DNA from: Streptomyces sp. NBS 14/10
GTDB taxonomy: Bacteria > Actinomycetota > Actinomycetes > Streptomycetales > Streptomycetaceae
NCBI RefSeq assembly: GCF_002224125.1
Contig: NZ_NCSM01000003.1
Coordinates: forward strand, 131,747-195,746
Length of the DNA stretch: 64,000 bases
Direction: 5' to 3'
Position 1 is the first letter of the stretch, and the number at the start of each line of letters is the position of its first letter. The position numbers were made by a program, and so were the translations under genes. Positions 47,257 through 56,768 of this stretch are shown piece by piece. The notes under the pieces were generated by a model. The model had not been told where the DNA came from and did not search any database. It saw nothing but the letters and a program-made list of their open reading frames with translations.

Positions 47257-49326
47257 TTACTTCCGGAAGCCGATGTCCTGGTAGCGCGGGGTGGCGAAGC
47301 CGAAGGCGCCCGCGTTGACCACCGTCTTCCTGGCCGCGACCAGCTGGGGGCGCTGGTAGAGGGGGATGGACCCGGCCGCCGCCCAGATCCGCGCGTCCGC
47401 GCGGCTGACCAGGGTCCGGGAGGAGCCGGAGTCCAGTTCGGCGACGGCCTCGTCGAAGAGCTGGTCGATCTGGTCCGTGCCCACCCGGGTGTAGTTCTGC
47501 TCGACGACCAGCGAGCCGTCGGCGGCGGGCTGCGGTTTGGCGTAGATCGGGCGGGCGTCGGTGGCGGGGTAGGCGCTGGCGGGCCAGGAGTAGAGGGCGA
47601 GGTCGTAGTTGCCGGAGGCGATGTGGTCCTTGAAGTAGCCGCTGCCCGAGACCTTGGTGATCTTGGTGCGGACGCCGATCGCCTCCAGCATCCGCGCGAT
47701 GCGCGCGCTGACCTTGCCCAGCGGGGCGGTGCCGGTGCCGGTCGGCACCACGAAGCGCAGCTCGAGCGGCTGGCCGTGCTTGCGCACCACGGCCGCTGGG
47801 GCGCGCCCGGAGCGGCCCGCGTCGCCCGCGTCGGGGCCCGCGCCCCGGCCGCCGTCGCGCTGCCCGCCGTCGCGCTTCCCGCCGTCCCGGGCGGCGTCGC
47901 GGCCCTGGTCGTCCGTCTTGGCGCCGAGCGCCTTCTGCCGGGCCGAGGCGGGGGCGGCGCGCCAGCCGGCGTCGGCGAGCAGGGCCTGGGCGGCGTGGGT
48001 GTCCTTGCCGCCCAGGGCGGCGCTGTGGTCCTTGTAGCCCTGCTGGCCGGCCATCAGCAGATGGTTGCCGAGCGGCTTGGCCGGCAGCCCCAGGGGCCCC
48101 AGCACCAGCTTCGCGAGGTCCTTGCGGTCGATCGCGCGGGCCACGGCGCGGCGCACCCGCTCGTCGGCGAGCGGGCCCTTGGTGCCGTTCAGGGCGAGCT
48201 GGGTGTACGCGGGCTCCAGGGCCTTGCGCACGATCAGCCTGCGCAGGGCCGCCTTCTCGGCCCGTGCCTCCTTGGAGGAGTTCTCCTCCGCCCAGGCGCG
48301 CATCGCGTCGGCCGCGTCCCGGCCGCCCGCCGCCAGGTCCGTCCCGGCCTCGGCCCCGTGCTGGGCCGACGGCTCGGCCGCGGCCTGTTCCTCCGTCCCC
48401 CTCTTCCCGTTCTCCGCCTTCTGAGCCTTCTCCGCCGCCTTGCCCTTCTTCTTGGGCACCTCGGCCGCGTCCTCGATCCGCTCGGCCATGGCCCGGTCGA
48501 CCTCGGCCAGATCGAGCTTCCCGGCCAGCAGCGCGGCGGGCCTGTCCTTGACCGGTACGGCCTTGAAGACCAGCTTGTCGAGCCGGGCCCGGTCGCCCCA
48601 CCAGCGGGGGTTGCGCACCAGCGTGACGCTCTTCGTACCGCCCGTGATGCTGCGCATCAGATACGGTCCCGCGCTGACCGCGAGCCCCCGGCGCCGCCCG
48701 TCGTTGAAGGCCGTCGGGTCGCTCATCACGCTCTTCGGGTAGAGCGGGGTGAACAGCGAGCGCCAGTCCGCGTACGGCTTGGCGAAGGTGACCTCGACCT
48801 CGTGCTCCCCGTCGCCGGGCTCGACCTTGGCGATGCGGTCGTACCCGGCGTTACGGGCCGTCCAGTACGCGCCGTCCGCGCCGCGCAGCGCCTTCCACTG
48901 GGCGGTGAAGTCCTCGGCGCCGATCGTGCGCCCGTCGGTCCACACGGCCTTCGGGTTGAGCTTGTAGCGCACGACCTGTTTGGGCTCGCGGTCCACCACG
49001 TCGGCGGCCTGGAGATAGTCGGAGTTGCGCTGCGGGCGGCCCCGGCCGTCCAGGGTGAACAGGGACGGCAGGACGGCTCCGGCGATCCGCTGGGTGCCGC
49101 TGTCGGCGTTGGTCTGGAAGGCGTTGAACGTCCCGGGCGCCGCGTCCAGGGCCCAGCGCAGCGTCCCCGTATCGGCCACCCGGTCGCGGGCGGCCGTGGC
49201 CACGTCCCGTCGGGCGGCGGCGGGCGAGCTGTCGTCGCCGCCGGAGCTGCATCCGCTCGCCCAGGGCAGCGGCAGCAGCACTCCCGCGGCGAGCAGCACG
49301 ACACGGCGGCGCTTGGCGATGGACAT
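47257..49326 (-). CDS. SBP family 5 lipoprotein (LpqW-like) with low-complexity insertions
   Basis: The 689-residue protein has a lipobox WASGC at about residue 26 and a family 5 solute-binding body (GTLRWALDAAPGTFNAFQTN at the start). Two insertions break the fold: an Ala/Glu/Lys-rich stretch around residues 285-365 (PKKKGKAAEKAQKAENGKRG) and a Gly/Asp/Arg-rich one around 505-530 with tandem RDGGQRDGG units. No permease or ATPase genes adjoin, so it is an orphan; mycobacterial LpqW, a related orphan, acts in cell-envelope lipid synthesis rather than transport. The ATG at 49326 follows GGAGG. Confidence 0.8.
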   Translation of the reverse strand: MSIAKRRRVVLLAAGVLLPLPWASGCSSGGDDSSPAAARRDVATAARDRVADTGTLRWALDAAPGTFNAFQTNADSGTQRIAGAVLPSLFTLDGRGRPQRNSDYLQAADVVDREPKQVVRYKLNPKAVWTDGRTIGAEDFTAQWKALRGADGAYWTARNAGYDRIAKVEPGDGEHEVEVTFAKPYADWRSLFTPLYPKSVMSDPTAFNDGRRRGLAVSAGPYLMRSITGGTKSVTLVRNPRWWGDRARLDKLVFKAVPVKDRPAALLAGKLDLAEVDRAMAERIEDAAEVPKKKGKAAEKAQKAENGKRGTEEQAAAEPSAQHGAEAGTDLAAGGRDAADAMRAWAEENSSKEARAEKAALRRLIVRKALEPAYTQLALNGTKGPLADERVRRAVARAIDRKDLAKLVLGPLGLPAKPLGNHLLMAGQQGYKDHSAALGGKDTHAAQALLADAGWRAAPASARQKALGAKTDDQGRDAARDGGKRDGGQRDGGRGAGPDAGDAGRSGRAPAAVVRKHGQPLELRFVVPTGTGTAPLGKVSARIARMLEAIGVRTKITKVSGSGYFKDHIASGNYDLALYSWPASAYPATDARPIYAKPQPAADGSLVVEQNYTRVGTDQIDQLFDEAVAELDSGSSRTLVSRADARIWAAAGSIPLYQRPQLVAARKTVVNAGAFGFATPRYQDIGFRK

Positions 49327-49650
49327 GGCGCGGTACCTCCGGGGTGGGCCTGCTCGGCCGGACGGGCCGGGCGAGCCGGAATTGTGCATATTTGGCATAT
49401 TGTGACGCTCATCGCATATACTCCTCACTCAAAGCGACGGTTCAGGAAACAGCACGCCGAGACGGCCATGGAGGGGAAAGGATCACCCGAGCGGGTCAAT
49501 CCGGTGGGCGCGTACCCCCGCGCGCGAAGGTGCCTTCGCTCCGGTGGCCGCGCCAATCCCGACAGATCCCTTCCCAACCGCGACCATGACGCGTAACACT
49601 CGCTGTCGCATGAGCGTCGCCAACCGCAACCGCGGAAGTGAGGGCAAGTC
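49327..49650. other. Divergent intergenic region, AT-richer promoter zone
   Basis: About 320 bases between the orphan binding lipoprotein (minus) and a small gene (plus). The segment 49381-49440 is markedly AT-rich and contains GCATAT at 49386, 49395 and 49414. These may be promoter or regulator-binding elements; nothing more specific can be supported. Confidence 0.4.
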
Positions 49651-49935
49651 ATGTCCTTGAACGACGACTTGACGGCCGTCCAGCGCTGTCTCGACGATCT
49701 GGTCCGCTCCGTCCACCGGCTGGAACAGTCGGTCGGCCCCGGAGGCCTGGAAATACGTCGCGTCCGTACCGACGCGGACCATCTGCGCGAAAGCCTGGCC
49801 CTGCTGCGCGCGACCGCCCCCGGTGAGCGGTCGAGCCCGGAAATGGTGCTGGTCCCCGACGCGCCGTACAACAGCGCGCTCTGGTTGGACGTCGACGACG
49901 AGGGGCTCGGCGCGCGCGACCGCCACGCGCCCTGA
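49651..49935 (+). CDS. Small conserved-type helical protein of unknown function
   Basis: This 94-residue protein begins MSLNDDLTAVQRCLDDLVRSVHRLEQSVG, an amphipathic helix with coiled-coil character (about residues 2-60, including RTDADHLRESLALLRAT), and ends in a less ordered acidic tail. No signal peptide or membrane helix. It starts after GAGGGCAAG. It lies upstream of sdhCAB but 227 bases away with repeats between, so co-transcription is uncertain. I do not recognise a named family. Confidence 0.7.
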   Translation: MSLNDDLTAVQRCLDDLVRSVHRLEQSVGPGGLEIRRVRTDADHLRESLALLRATAPGERSSPEMVLVPDAPYNSALWLDVDDEGLGARDRHAP

Positions 49936-49967
49936 GGCGCGCACGCGGCGTGACCGGCGCCCCGCCC

Positions 49968-50065
49968 CCACCAGGCGACCCGCCCCACCAGGCGATCCGC
50001 CCCACGGGGCGACCCGGCACCCGGCGCCCCGCCCCAGCGGGCGACGCGCCACGAGGCGACCCGGC
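49968..50065. repeat. Degenerate 17-bp tandem repeat upstream of sdhC
   Basis: Units CCACCAGGCGACCCGCC (49968-49984), CCACCAGGCGATCCGCC (49985-50001) and CCACGGGGCGACCCGGC (50002-50018) are contiguous. After 15 bases come CCAGCGGGCGACGCGCC (50034-50050) and CCACGAGGCGACCCGGC (50049-50065), overlapping by two. It lies in the leader of sdhC. Confidence 0.7.
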
Positions 50066-50162
50066 AGCCGACGCATACGGGCGTCTACCCGAGGTGTCCC
50101 GCCCGCACGCCGCGTGAGTGCCGCCCCATCACCCACCCGCACACTCCACCACGGAGTCCCTT

Positions 50163-51008
50163 TTGGCCACAGGCACCGACCCCCAGGCCCGTACGGCCTC
50201 CGGAAAAGACCCCGCCACGCACGGCGTACACGCGCCCTCGCGCGCCGCCGTCCCGGCCCGCCATCTGCGCACCGACCGCTGGTGGCTCTCGCCCGCGGCG
50301 ACCGCCGCCGGTCTTTTCGCCTTCGTCGTCTACTCGACCTGGCGGGCCTTCTCCGGAGACGACTACTACGCCGAGCCGTATGTCTCGCCGTTCTACTCGC
50401 CCTGCGTCGCGCAGAACTGCGTGCCCATGAAGGGCGGCGCGAACTGGGAGATCTTCGGCGCGTGGTGGGGCCTGTCCCCCGCCCTGCTGATCCTGATCTT
50501 CCCGCTGGGCTTCCGGCTGACCTGCTACTACTACCGCAAGGCGTATTACCGGGGCTTCTGGGCCTCGCCGCCGGCCTGCGCGGTCCCCGAGCCACGCGCC
50601 AAGTACTCCGGCGAGACCCGCTTCCCGCTGATCCTGCAGAACATCCACCGCTACTTCTTCTACTTCGCGGTGATCGTCGCCGGGATCCTCAGCTACGACA
50701 CGGTGCTCGGCTTCCGCGATGAGCACGGCCGGTGGGGCCATATGGGCCTCGGCACCCTGGTGCTGCTCGCCAACATCGCGCTGATCTGGGCGTACACCCT
50801 CTCCTGCCACTCCTGCCGGCATATCGTCGGCGGCCGGCTCAAGCACTTCTCCCGGCATCCGGTGCGCTACCGCCTATGGGGCTGGGTCAGCAAGCTCAAC
50901 GCCCGCCATATGCAGCTGGCCTGGGCGTCGCTGGTGAGCGTCGCCGTGGCCGACTTCTACGTCTATCTGGTGGCCAGCGGCGCCTTCGACGACCCGCGCT
51001 TTTTCTAG
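50163..51008 (+). CDS. sdhC: Succinate dehydrogenase membrane anchor / cytochrome b subunit (Sdh1 type)
   Basis: The 281-residue integral membrane subunit has about five helices (ATAAGLFAFVVYSTW; WWGLSPALLILIFPLGF; NIHRYFFYFAVIVAGIL; LGTLVLLANIALIWAY; AWASLVSVAVADFYVYLV) and histidines suitable for haem b ligation (NIHRYFF, LSCHSCRH, NARHMQ). It anchors the dehydrogenase and passes electrons to menaquinone. I take the TTG at 50163 (GGAG six bases upstream) as start; a GTG at 50118 is the alternative. The set resembles mycobacterial Sdh1 (Rv0249c-Rv0247c). Confidence 0.85.
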   Translation: MATGTDPQARTASGKDPATHGVHAPSRAAVPARHLRTDRWWLSPAATAAGLFAFVVYSTWRAFSGDDYYAEPYVSPFYSPCVAQNCVPMKGGANWEIFGAWWGLSPALLILIFPLGFRLTCYYYRKAYYRGFWASPPACAVPEPRAKYSGETRFPLILQNIHRYFFYFAVIVAGILSYDTVLGFRDEHGRWGHMGLGTLVLLANIALIWAYTLSCHSCRHIVGGRLKHFSRHPVRYRLWGWVSKLNARHMQLAWASLVSVAVADFYVYLVASGAFDDPRFF

Positions 51009-51025
51009 GAGAGGTGCCCAACAAG

Positions 51026-52987
51026 ATGACCCAAGTCGAACGGCAGTCGTGGGACGTGGTCGTGATCGGCGCCGGCGGCGCCGGGCTACGGGCCGCGATC
51101 GAAGCGCGCGAACAGGGCAAGCGCTGCGCCGTCATCTGCAAATCGCTCTTCGGCAAGGCCCACACCGTGATGGCCGAGGGCGGCATCGCCGCCAGCATGG
51201 GCAATGTCAACGAGGGTGACAACTGGCAGGTGCACTTCAGAGACACCATGCGCGGCGGAAAGTTCCTCAACCACTGGCGGATGGCGGAACTGCACGCGCA
51301 GGAGGCCCCGGACCGGGTCTGGGAGCTGGAGACCTGGGGCGCGCTCTTCGACCGCACCGCCGACGGAAAGATCTCCCAGCGGAACTTCGGCGGCCATGAG
51401 TATCCGCGCCTCGCCCATGTGGGCGACCGCACCGGCCTGGAGCTGATCCGCACCCTCCAGCAGAAGATCGTCTCCCTGCAGCAGGAGGACAAGGCCGAGT
51501 TCGGCGACTACGAGGCGCGGCTGAAGGTCTTCCAGGAGTGCACGGTCACCCGCGTCCTCAAGGACGAGGCGGGCGAGCGGGTCGCCGGGGTCTTCGGCTA
51601 CGAGCGCGAGTCCGGCCGCTTCTTCACCATCGAGGCCCCCGCGGTGGTGCTGGCCACCGGCGGCATCGGCAAGTCCTTCAAGGTGACGTCCAACTCCTGG
51701 GAGTACACCGGCGACGGCCACGCACTGGCGCTGCTGGCCGGGGCGCCGCTGGTGAACATGGAGTTCGTGCAGTTCCACCCGACCGGTATGGTCTGGCCGC
51801 CCTCGGTCAAGGGCATCCTGGTGACCGAGTCGGTGCGCGGCGACGGCGGGGTGCTGCGCAACAGCGAGGGCAAGCGCTTCATGTTCGACTACATCCCGGA
51901 TGTGTTCAAGGAGAAGTACGCCCAGACCGAGGACGAGGGCGACCGCTGGTACGAGGACCCGGACCACAACCGCCGCCCGCCCGAACTGCTCCCCCGCGAC
52001 GAGGTCGCCCGCGCCATCAACTCCGAGGTCAAGGCGGGCCGCGGCTCCCCGCACGGCGGGGTCTTCCTCGATGTCTCCACCCGGATGCCCGCCGAGGTCA
52101 TCAAGCGGCGGCTGCCCTCCATGCACCACCAGTTCAAGGAGCTGGCGGACGTCGACATCACCGCCGAGCCCATGGAGGTCGGCCCGACCTGCCACTACGT
52201 GATGGGCGGCGTGGACGTCGACCCGGACACCACGGCCGCGACCGGAGTGCCAGGACTGTTCGCCGCCGGCGAGGTCGCGGGCGGGATGCACGGCTCCAAC
52301 CGGCTGGGCGGCAACTCCCTCTCCGACCTGCTGGTCTTCGGCCGGCGCGCGGGGCTGCACGCGGCCCGGTACGCGGGCGAGACGGCCTCCTCGGGGGCGC
52401 GGCCGAGCCCGGACGACGCGCAGATCGACCTGGCGGCGGCCGAGGCGCTGCGCCCGTTCAGCGCGGAGGGCGGCGACCCGTCGAGCCGGGCTCAGTCCAC
52501 GGTTCCGGCCGAGAATCCGTACACGCTCCACCAGGAGCTCCAGCAGACCATGAACGACCTGGTCGGCATCATCAGGAAGGCCGGCGAGATGGAGGAGGCG
52601 CTGCACCGCCTGGCCGCCCTGCGGGTGCGGGCGCGGCGCGCCGGGGTGGAGGGGCACCGGCAGTTCAACCCCGGCTGGCACCTGGCCATCGATCTGCGCA
52701 ACATGCTGCTGGTCAGCGAGTGCGTGGCGCGCGCCGCGCTGGAGCGGACCGAGAGCCGCGGCGGGCACACCCGCGACGACTATCCGGAGATGGACCGCGA
52801 ATGGCGGCCGGTCAACCTGGTGTGCCGGCTCGCCGACCCCTCCGGCGGGCTGGCGGCGCCGGACGCGCGCCAGGGCCAGATCCGGCTGGAGCGGCGTCTG
52901 ACCCCGCCCATCCGGCCCGATCTGCTCGGCCTGTTCGAGAAGGATGAGCTGGCGAAGTACCTGACGGACGAGGAGCTGACCCAGTGA
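51026..52987 (+). CDS. sdhA: Succinate dehydrogenase / fumarate reductase flavoprotein subunit
   Basis: The 653-residue catalytic subunit oxidises succinate to fumarate. Visible features are the FAD Rossmann motif VVVIGAGGAGLRAAIEAREQG, the covalent flavin histidine in FGKAHTVMAEGGIAAS, the active-site region QFHPTGMVWPP and ESVRGDGGVLRNSEGKRFM, and FAAGEVAGGMHGSNRLGGNSL. The ATG at 51026 follows AGGAGAGG; an in-frame GTG at 51014 is possible. It overlaps sdhB by four bases. Confidence 0.95.
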   Translation: MTQVERQSWDVVVIGAGGAGLRAAIEAREQGKRCAVICKSLFGKAHTVMAEGGIAASMGNVNEGDNWQVHFRDTMRGGKFLNHWRMAELHAQEAPDRVWELETWGALFDRTADGKISQRNFGGHEYPRLAHVGDRTGLELIRTLQQKIVSLQQEDKAEFGDYEARLKVFQECTVTRVLKDEAGERVAGVFGYERESGRFFTIEAPAVVLATGGIGKSFKVTSNSWEYTGDGHALALLAGAPLVNMEFVQFHPTGMVWPPSVKGILVTESVRGDGGVLRNSEGKRFMFDYIPDVFKEKYAQTEDEGDRWYEDPDHNRRPPELLPRDEVARAINSEVKAGRGSPHGGVFLDVSTRMPAEVIKRRLPSMHHQFKELADVDITAEPMEVGPTCHYVMGGVDVDPDTTAATGVPGLFAAGEVAGGMHGSNRLGGNSLSDLLVFGRRAGLHAARYAGETASSGARPSPDDAQIDLAAAEALRPFSAEGGDPSSRAQSTVPAENPYTLHQELQQTMNDLVGIIRKAGEMEEALHRLAALRVRARRAGVEGHRQFNPGWHLAIDLRNMLLVSECVARAALERTESRGGHTRDDYPEMDREWRPVNLVCRLADPSGGLAAPDARQGQIRLERRLTPPIRPDLLGLFEKDELAKYLTDEELTQ

Positions 52988-53754
52988 GCGCGTACGAGGC
53001 CCACTTCAAGGTGTGGCGGGGCGATGTGGAAGGCGGCGGTCTGAAGGACTTCCACGTCGAGGTCAATGAGGGGGAGGTCGTTCTGGACATCGTCCACCGG
53101 ATCCAGGCGACCCAGGCCCCGGACCTGGCGGTCCGCTGGAACTGCAAGGCGGGCAAGTGCGGCTCCTGCAGCGCCGAGATCAACGGGCGGCCCCGGCTGC
53201 TGTGCATGACCCGGATGTCGGTTTTCGGCCGCGACGAGACGCTCACCATCACCCCGCTGCGCGCCTTCCCGGTCGTACGGGACCTGGTGACCGATGTGTC
53301 GTTCAACTACGAGAAGGCGCGCGAGGTGCCGTCCTTCGTGCCGCCGGAGGACCTGGGGCCGGGCGAGTATCGGATGTGGCAGGAGGACGTGGGGCGGTCC
53401 CAGGAGTTCCGCAAGTGCATCGAGTGCTTCCTGTGCCAGGACACCTGTCATGTGGTGCGCGACTTCGAGGAGAACAAACAGGTCTTCGCCGGGCCCCGGT
53501 TCCTGATGCGGGTCGCCGAACTGGATATGCATCCGCTGGACGGGGCGGCCGAGACCGGGCTCGACCGCAAGCGCACGGCCCAGGAGGAGCACGGTCTGGG
53601 CTACTGCAACATCACCAAGTGCTGTACCGAGGTCTGCCCGGAGGGGATCAAGATCACGGACAATGCGCTGATCCCGCTCAAGGAGCGGGCGGTGGACCGT
53701 AAGTACGACCCGCTGGTCTGGCTGGGCAACAAGATCCGCCGCCGCGAGTCCTGA
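52984..53754 (+). CDS. sdhB: Succinate dehydrogenase iron-sulfur subunit
   Basis: The 256-residue electron-transfer subunit has a [2Fe-2S] site CKAGKCGSC ... LLC in the N-terminal half and the [4Fe-4S]/[3Fe-4S] sites in CIECFLCQDTCHVV, YCNITKCC and CTEVCPEGI in the C-terminal half. It starts at a GTG inside the sdhA stop (GTGA), giving tight coupling. Final gene of sdhCAB, followed by a bidirectional hairpin. Confidence 0.95.
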   Translation: MSAYEAHFKVWRGDVEGGGLKDFHVEVNEGEVVLDIVHRIQATQAPDLAVRWNCKAGKCGSCSAEINGRPRLLCMTRMSVFGRDETLTITPLRAFPVVRDLVTDVSFNYEKAREVPSFVPPEDLGPGEYRMWQEDVGRSQEFRKCIECFLCQDTCHVVRDFEENKQVFAGPRFLMRVAELDMHPLDGAAETGLDRKRTAQEEHGLGYCNITKCCTEVCPEGIKITDNALIPLKERAVDRKYDPLVWLGNKIRRRES

Positions 53755-53766
53755 CTGTTCACGGAT

Positions 53767-53808
53767 GGGCCGGGCCCGAACCGAGCCGCAAAAGGAGGGG
53801 CCCGGCCC
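53767..53808. terminator. Bidirectional hairpin terminator between sdhB and the phosphatase gene
   Basis: GGGCCGGGCCC (53767-53777) and GGGCCCGGCCC (53798-53808) are exact reverse complements with a 20-base loop, lying 13 bases after the sdhB stop and 2 bases from the stop of the convergent gene. Confidence 0.75.
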
Positions 53809-53809
53809 G

Positions 53810-56599
53810 TCACCACATGCTCAGCAGCGCCTCCACCGAGTCCGGGCCGGACGACTGCCCGTTGGGCAGCGCCAGCTCGAACCAGACCGTCTTGCCGTGC
53901 GGCGTGCGCCGGCTGCCCCAGCCGGCGCTGAGCAGGCCGACCAGCTGCAGCCCGCGCCCGCCCTCGTCGGTGTCGCGGGCGCGGCGGCGCCGGGGCTGGA
54001 CCAGGCCGCTGTCCCAGACCTCGCAGACCAGCGTGCGGTCCAGCAGCAGGCGCAGCCGGATCTCGCCCTCGCCGTACCGCAGTGCGTTGGTGACCAGCTC
54101 GCTCACCAGCAGCTCGGTGGTGTCGACCAGTTCGTCCATGCCCCAGGACTCCAGCTGCTGCCGGGCCAGTTCACGGGCGCGGCCGACCGACTTGGGCTCG
54201 CTGGGCAGCTGCCAGTCGCCGACCGCGTCCGCCGACATGCCCTGCATCCTGGCCATCAGCAGGGCGATGTCGTCCTCGCCGTGGTGGGTGTCCAGGGTGG
54301 ACAGCACGTGGTCGCAGACGTCCTCCAGGGACACCACGCTGTCCGGGGTGTTGAGGGACGCGCGCAGGGCCTGCAGGCCCTCGTCGAGGGTGTGGTCGCG
54401 GGACTCGACCAGGCCGTCGGTGTAGAGGGCGAGCAGCGCCCCGTCGGGGAGCTCGACCTCGATCTCCTCGAACGGTTCGCCGCCGACGCCCAGCGGCATC
54501 CCGGGCGGGACCTCCATCAGCAGGGCGGATTCGCCCGGTTCGACGAGGACGGGGGGCGGGTGACCTGCGTTGGCGAACGTACAGCGGCGGGTGACCGGGT
54601 CGTAGACGGCGTAGACGCAGGTGGCCAGGTACACCTCGGCCAGGTCGGAGGAGCCGTCGGCGGCCTTGCCGCGGGCGAGGGCGCGCGAGCCCGCCCGGCC
54701 GCCGGCGTGCGAGCCGCCGGGCGCGCCGAGCCCGGCGGCGATCTCGTCCAGCGCGGACAGCACCTCGGCGGGCTCCAGGTCGAGCAAGGCGAGGGTCCGT
54801 ACGGCGGTGCGCAGCTCGCCCATGGCGACGGCGGCGCGCAGACCGCGGCCCATCACATCGCCGACCACCAGGGCCGTGCGGTGGCCGGGCAGCTCGATGA
54901 CGTCGAACCAGTCGCCGCCCACCTCGGTCGCCGCGTTGCCCGGCAGATAGCGGCAGGCGATATCGAGCCCGGCGGCCTCCGGGTCGCCGGGCGGTAGCAG
55001 GCTGCGCTGGAGTATCAGCGCACGCTCGTGCTCTCTGCGGTAGAGGCGGGCGTTGTCGATGGAGACGGCCGCGCGGGCGGCCAGCTCCACGGCCAGGGCG
55101 GTGTCCCGCTCACCGAAGGGCTCGCTGCCCTTGGTGCGGGAGAACTGGGCGAGGCCGACGACCGTGTCCCGCGCGACCATCGGCACCACCAGGGTGGACT
55201 GGAGCATGGTGCCCATCTCCAGGCTCTCGCCGCCGTCCCGGCCGGGGACGACGCGGGCGCGGGCGGTGCGCAGGGCCACGGCGCTGGGCGAGTTGAAGGG
55301 GTAGCGGTGCACCTCGCCGACCTGGACGGGCTTGGTGGCGCCGCCGGCTCCGTCACCACTGGCTCCGCTGCCGGACAGATAGCTGTCGCCGAAGCCGACC
55401 GGCCCGGCCGATACGGCGCTGGCGAAGGCCACCCGTCGCAGCTCGGCGCTGCCGTCGGCCAGTCCGGACGGGGTCTCGTCGCCGACGAGCAGCCCCTGGT
55501 AGAGGTCCACGGAGGCCAGGTCGCAGAACTGCGGTACGGCCACGTCCAGCAGCTCGCGCGCGGTGGTCTCCAGGTCGAGGGAGGTACCTATTCGGGCCCC
55601 CGCCTCGTTGAGCAGCGCCAGGTTGCGGCGTACGCCCGCGGCTTCCTGTTCGGCGCGGCGGCGGCCGGTGACATCGGTGGCGAGACCGGCGACGCCGATG
55701 GGCCGGCCCGAGCCGCTGTGCAGCCGGTACAGCGAGATGGACCAGCGGCGCCGCTCGGGGTTGCCGGGCACGGTCCCCACAATGGGCATATCGGTCAGCG
55801 ACTGCCCGCTGTCGAGGACTTGGCGCAGGGCGGCGGCGAGCCGGTCGGCCTCGCCGCGCGGCAGCAGGTCGTACGCGGAGGCGCCGCGATACGCCTCGGC
55901 AGGGCGGCCGAAAACCGTGGCAAACCGCTCATTGACGCGAAGCATGCGCAGATCGGTACCGAAGAGAAAGAAACCGAGCGGAGATTGACCGAAAACGGCC
56001 TGCGACGCGGCGAGGTCGGTCTCCAACCCCCGTAGAGCCGTCACATCCACGGCGATACACAGCGCGGACCGCTCACCGTGCTCGGTCTCGGCCGGCATCA
56101 CATAGACCTCGGCGATGCCATGCGCCTGCGGCGCCTGCGGGTTGTAATACGGGACGAGCCCGGTCCACTCCCTGCCGTCGAGGATGTCGGCGACCGTCCG
56201 GCGGCTTGCCTCACGCAGCTCGGGCGGTACGAACGCCTCCACCGGGTCCTTGCCGATGGCCTCTTCATGGCTCAGACCAAGGAGCTCGGTGGCGCGCCGG
56301 CTCCACTGGGCGATCCGGCCGTCGGGCCCCAGCGAGAAGGAGGCGACCCGGATGTAGTCGTAAATCGAGCCGGGCGGGCTGCTCTGCCAGACCGACGGGG
56401 CGGAGGACAGTGAGGATTCCGGCGATCGGTACGGCACGGGCAAAGACGACGAATTGGACACAGAAGACGAAGATGGCGATGAGGAAGGCAAGGCGGGCGC
56501 GATGGGCGAACGCGACGATGAGGACGTACGGGACTTTGGCGACATCTGCGAACCAACCGCCTCCTCGGGCATATCCGCCCCCGCTGGCTTCTCGCTCAT
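53810..56599 (-). CDS. PAS-PAS-GAF-SpoIIE (PP2C)-HATPase regulatory phosphatase
   Basis: The 929-residue multi-domain protein has a Ser/Pro-rich N-terminus (1-75), a PAS domain (~80-180), a second PAS (~195-305), a GAF domain (~320-515), a SpoIIE/RsbU-type serine phosphatase (~535-780) and a C-terminal HATPase (~800-920). PP2C metal-site segments are visible (EVGGDWFDVIELPGHRTALVVGDVMGRG and DDIALLMARMQG), as are the HATPase boxes DTTELLVSELVTNAL and DEGGRGLQLVGLLSAGWG. It joins phosphatase and anti-sigma kinase functions in one chain, typical of partner-switching control of sigma factors by ligand or stress sensing. Start ATG at 56599, GAGGGGACGG upstream. Confidence 0.92.
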   Translation of the reverse strand: MSEKPAGADMPEEAVGSQMSPKSRTSSSSRSPIAPALPSSSPSSSSVSNSSSLPVPYRSPESSLSSAPSVWQSSPPGSIYDYIRVASFSLGPDGRIAQWSRRATELLGLSHEEAIGKDPVEAFVPPELREASRRTVADILDGREWTGLVPYYNPQAPQAHGIAEVYVMPAETEHGERSALCIAVDVTALRGLETDLAASQAVFGQSPLGFFLFGTDLRMLRVNERFATVFGRPAEAYRGASAYDLLPRGEADRLAAALRQVLDSGQSLTDMPIVGTVPGNPERRRWSISLYRLHSGSGRPIGVAGLATDVTGRRRAEQEAAGVRRNLALLNEAGARIGTSLDLETTARELLDVAVPQFCDLASVDLYQGLLVGDETPSGLADGSAELRRVAFASAVSAGPVGFGDSYLSGSGASGDGAGGATKPVQVGEVHRYPFNSPSAVALRTARARVVPGRDGGESLEMGTMLQSTLVVPMVARDTVVGLAQFSRTKGSEPFGERDTALAVELAARAAVSIDNARLYRREHERALILQRSLLPPGDPEAAGLDIACRYLPGNAATEVGGDWFDVIELPGHRTALVVGDVMGRGLRAAVAMGELRTAVRTLALLDLEPAEVLSALDEIAAGLGAPGGSHAGGRAGSRALARGKAADGSSDLAEVYLATCVYAVYDPVTRRCTFANAGHPPPVLVEPGESALLMEVPPGMPLGVGGEPFEEIEVELPDGALLALYTDGLVESRDHTLDEGLQALRASLNTPDSVVSLEDVCDHVLSTLDTHHGEDDIALLMARMQGMSADAVGDWQLPSEPKSVGRARELARQQLESWGMDELVDTTELLVSELVTNALRYGEGEIRLRLLLDRTLVCEVWDSGLVQPRRRRARDTDEGGRGLQLVGLLSAGWGSRRTPHGKTVWFELALPNGQSSGPDSVEALLSMW

Positions 56600-56768
56600 G
56601 CGCCCGTCCCCTCCGGCTCAGGTGCTCCGACCGGCTCTCAGATAGCGAGTATCCAGCACCTCGGCCATCCGGAGTACGGTCTTCACGATCACAGCACTAT
56701 CTCAGCCCGCATTCAGGTTCCGTCCTGGCTTTTTGACAAGCGCTCAAGATCAGCGCTCACTCACACTC

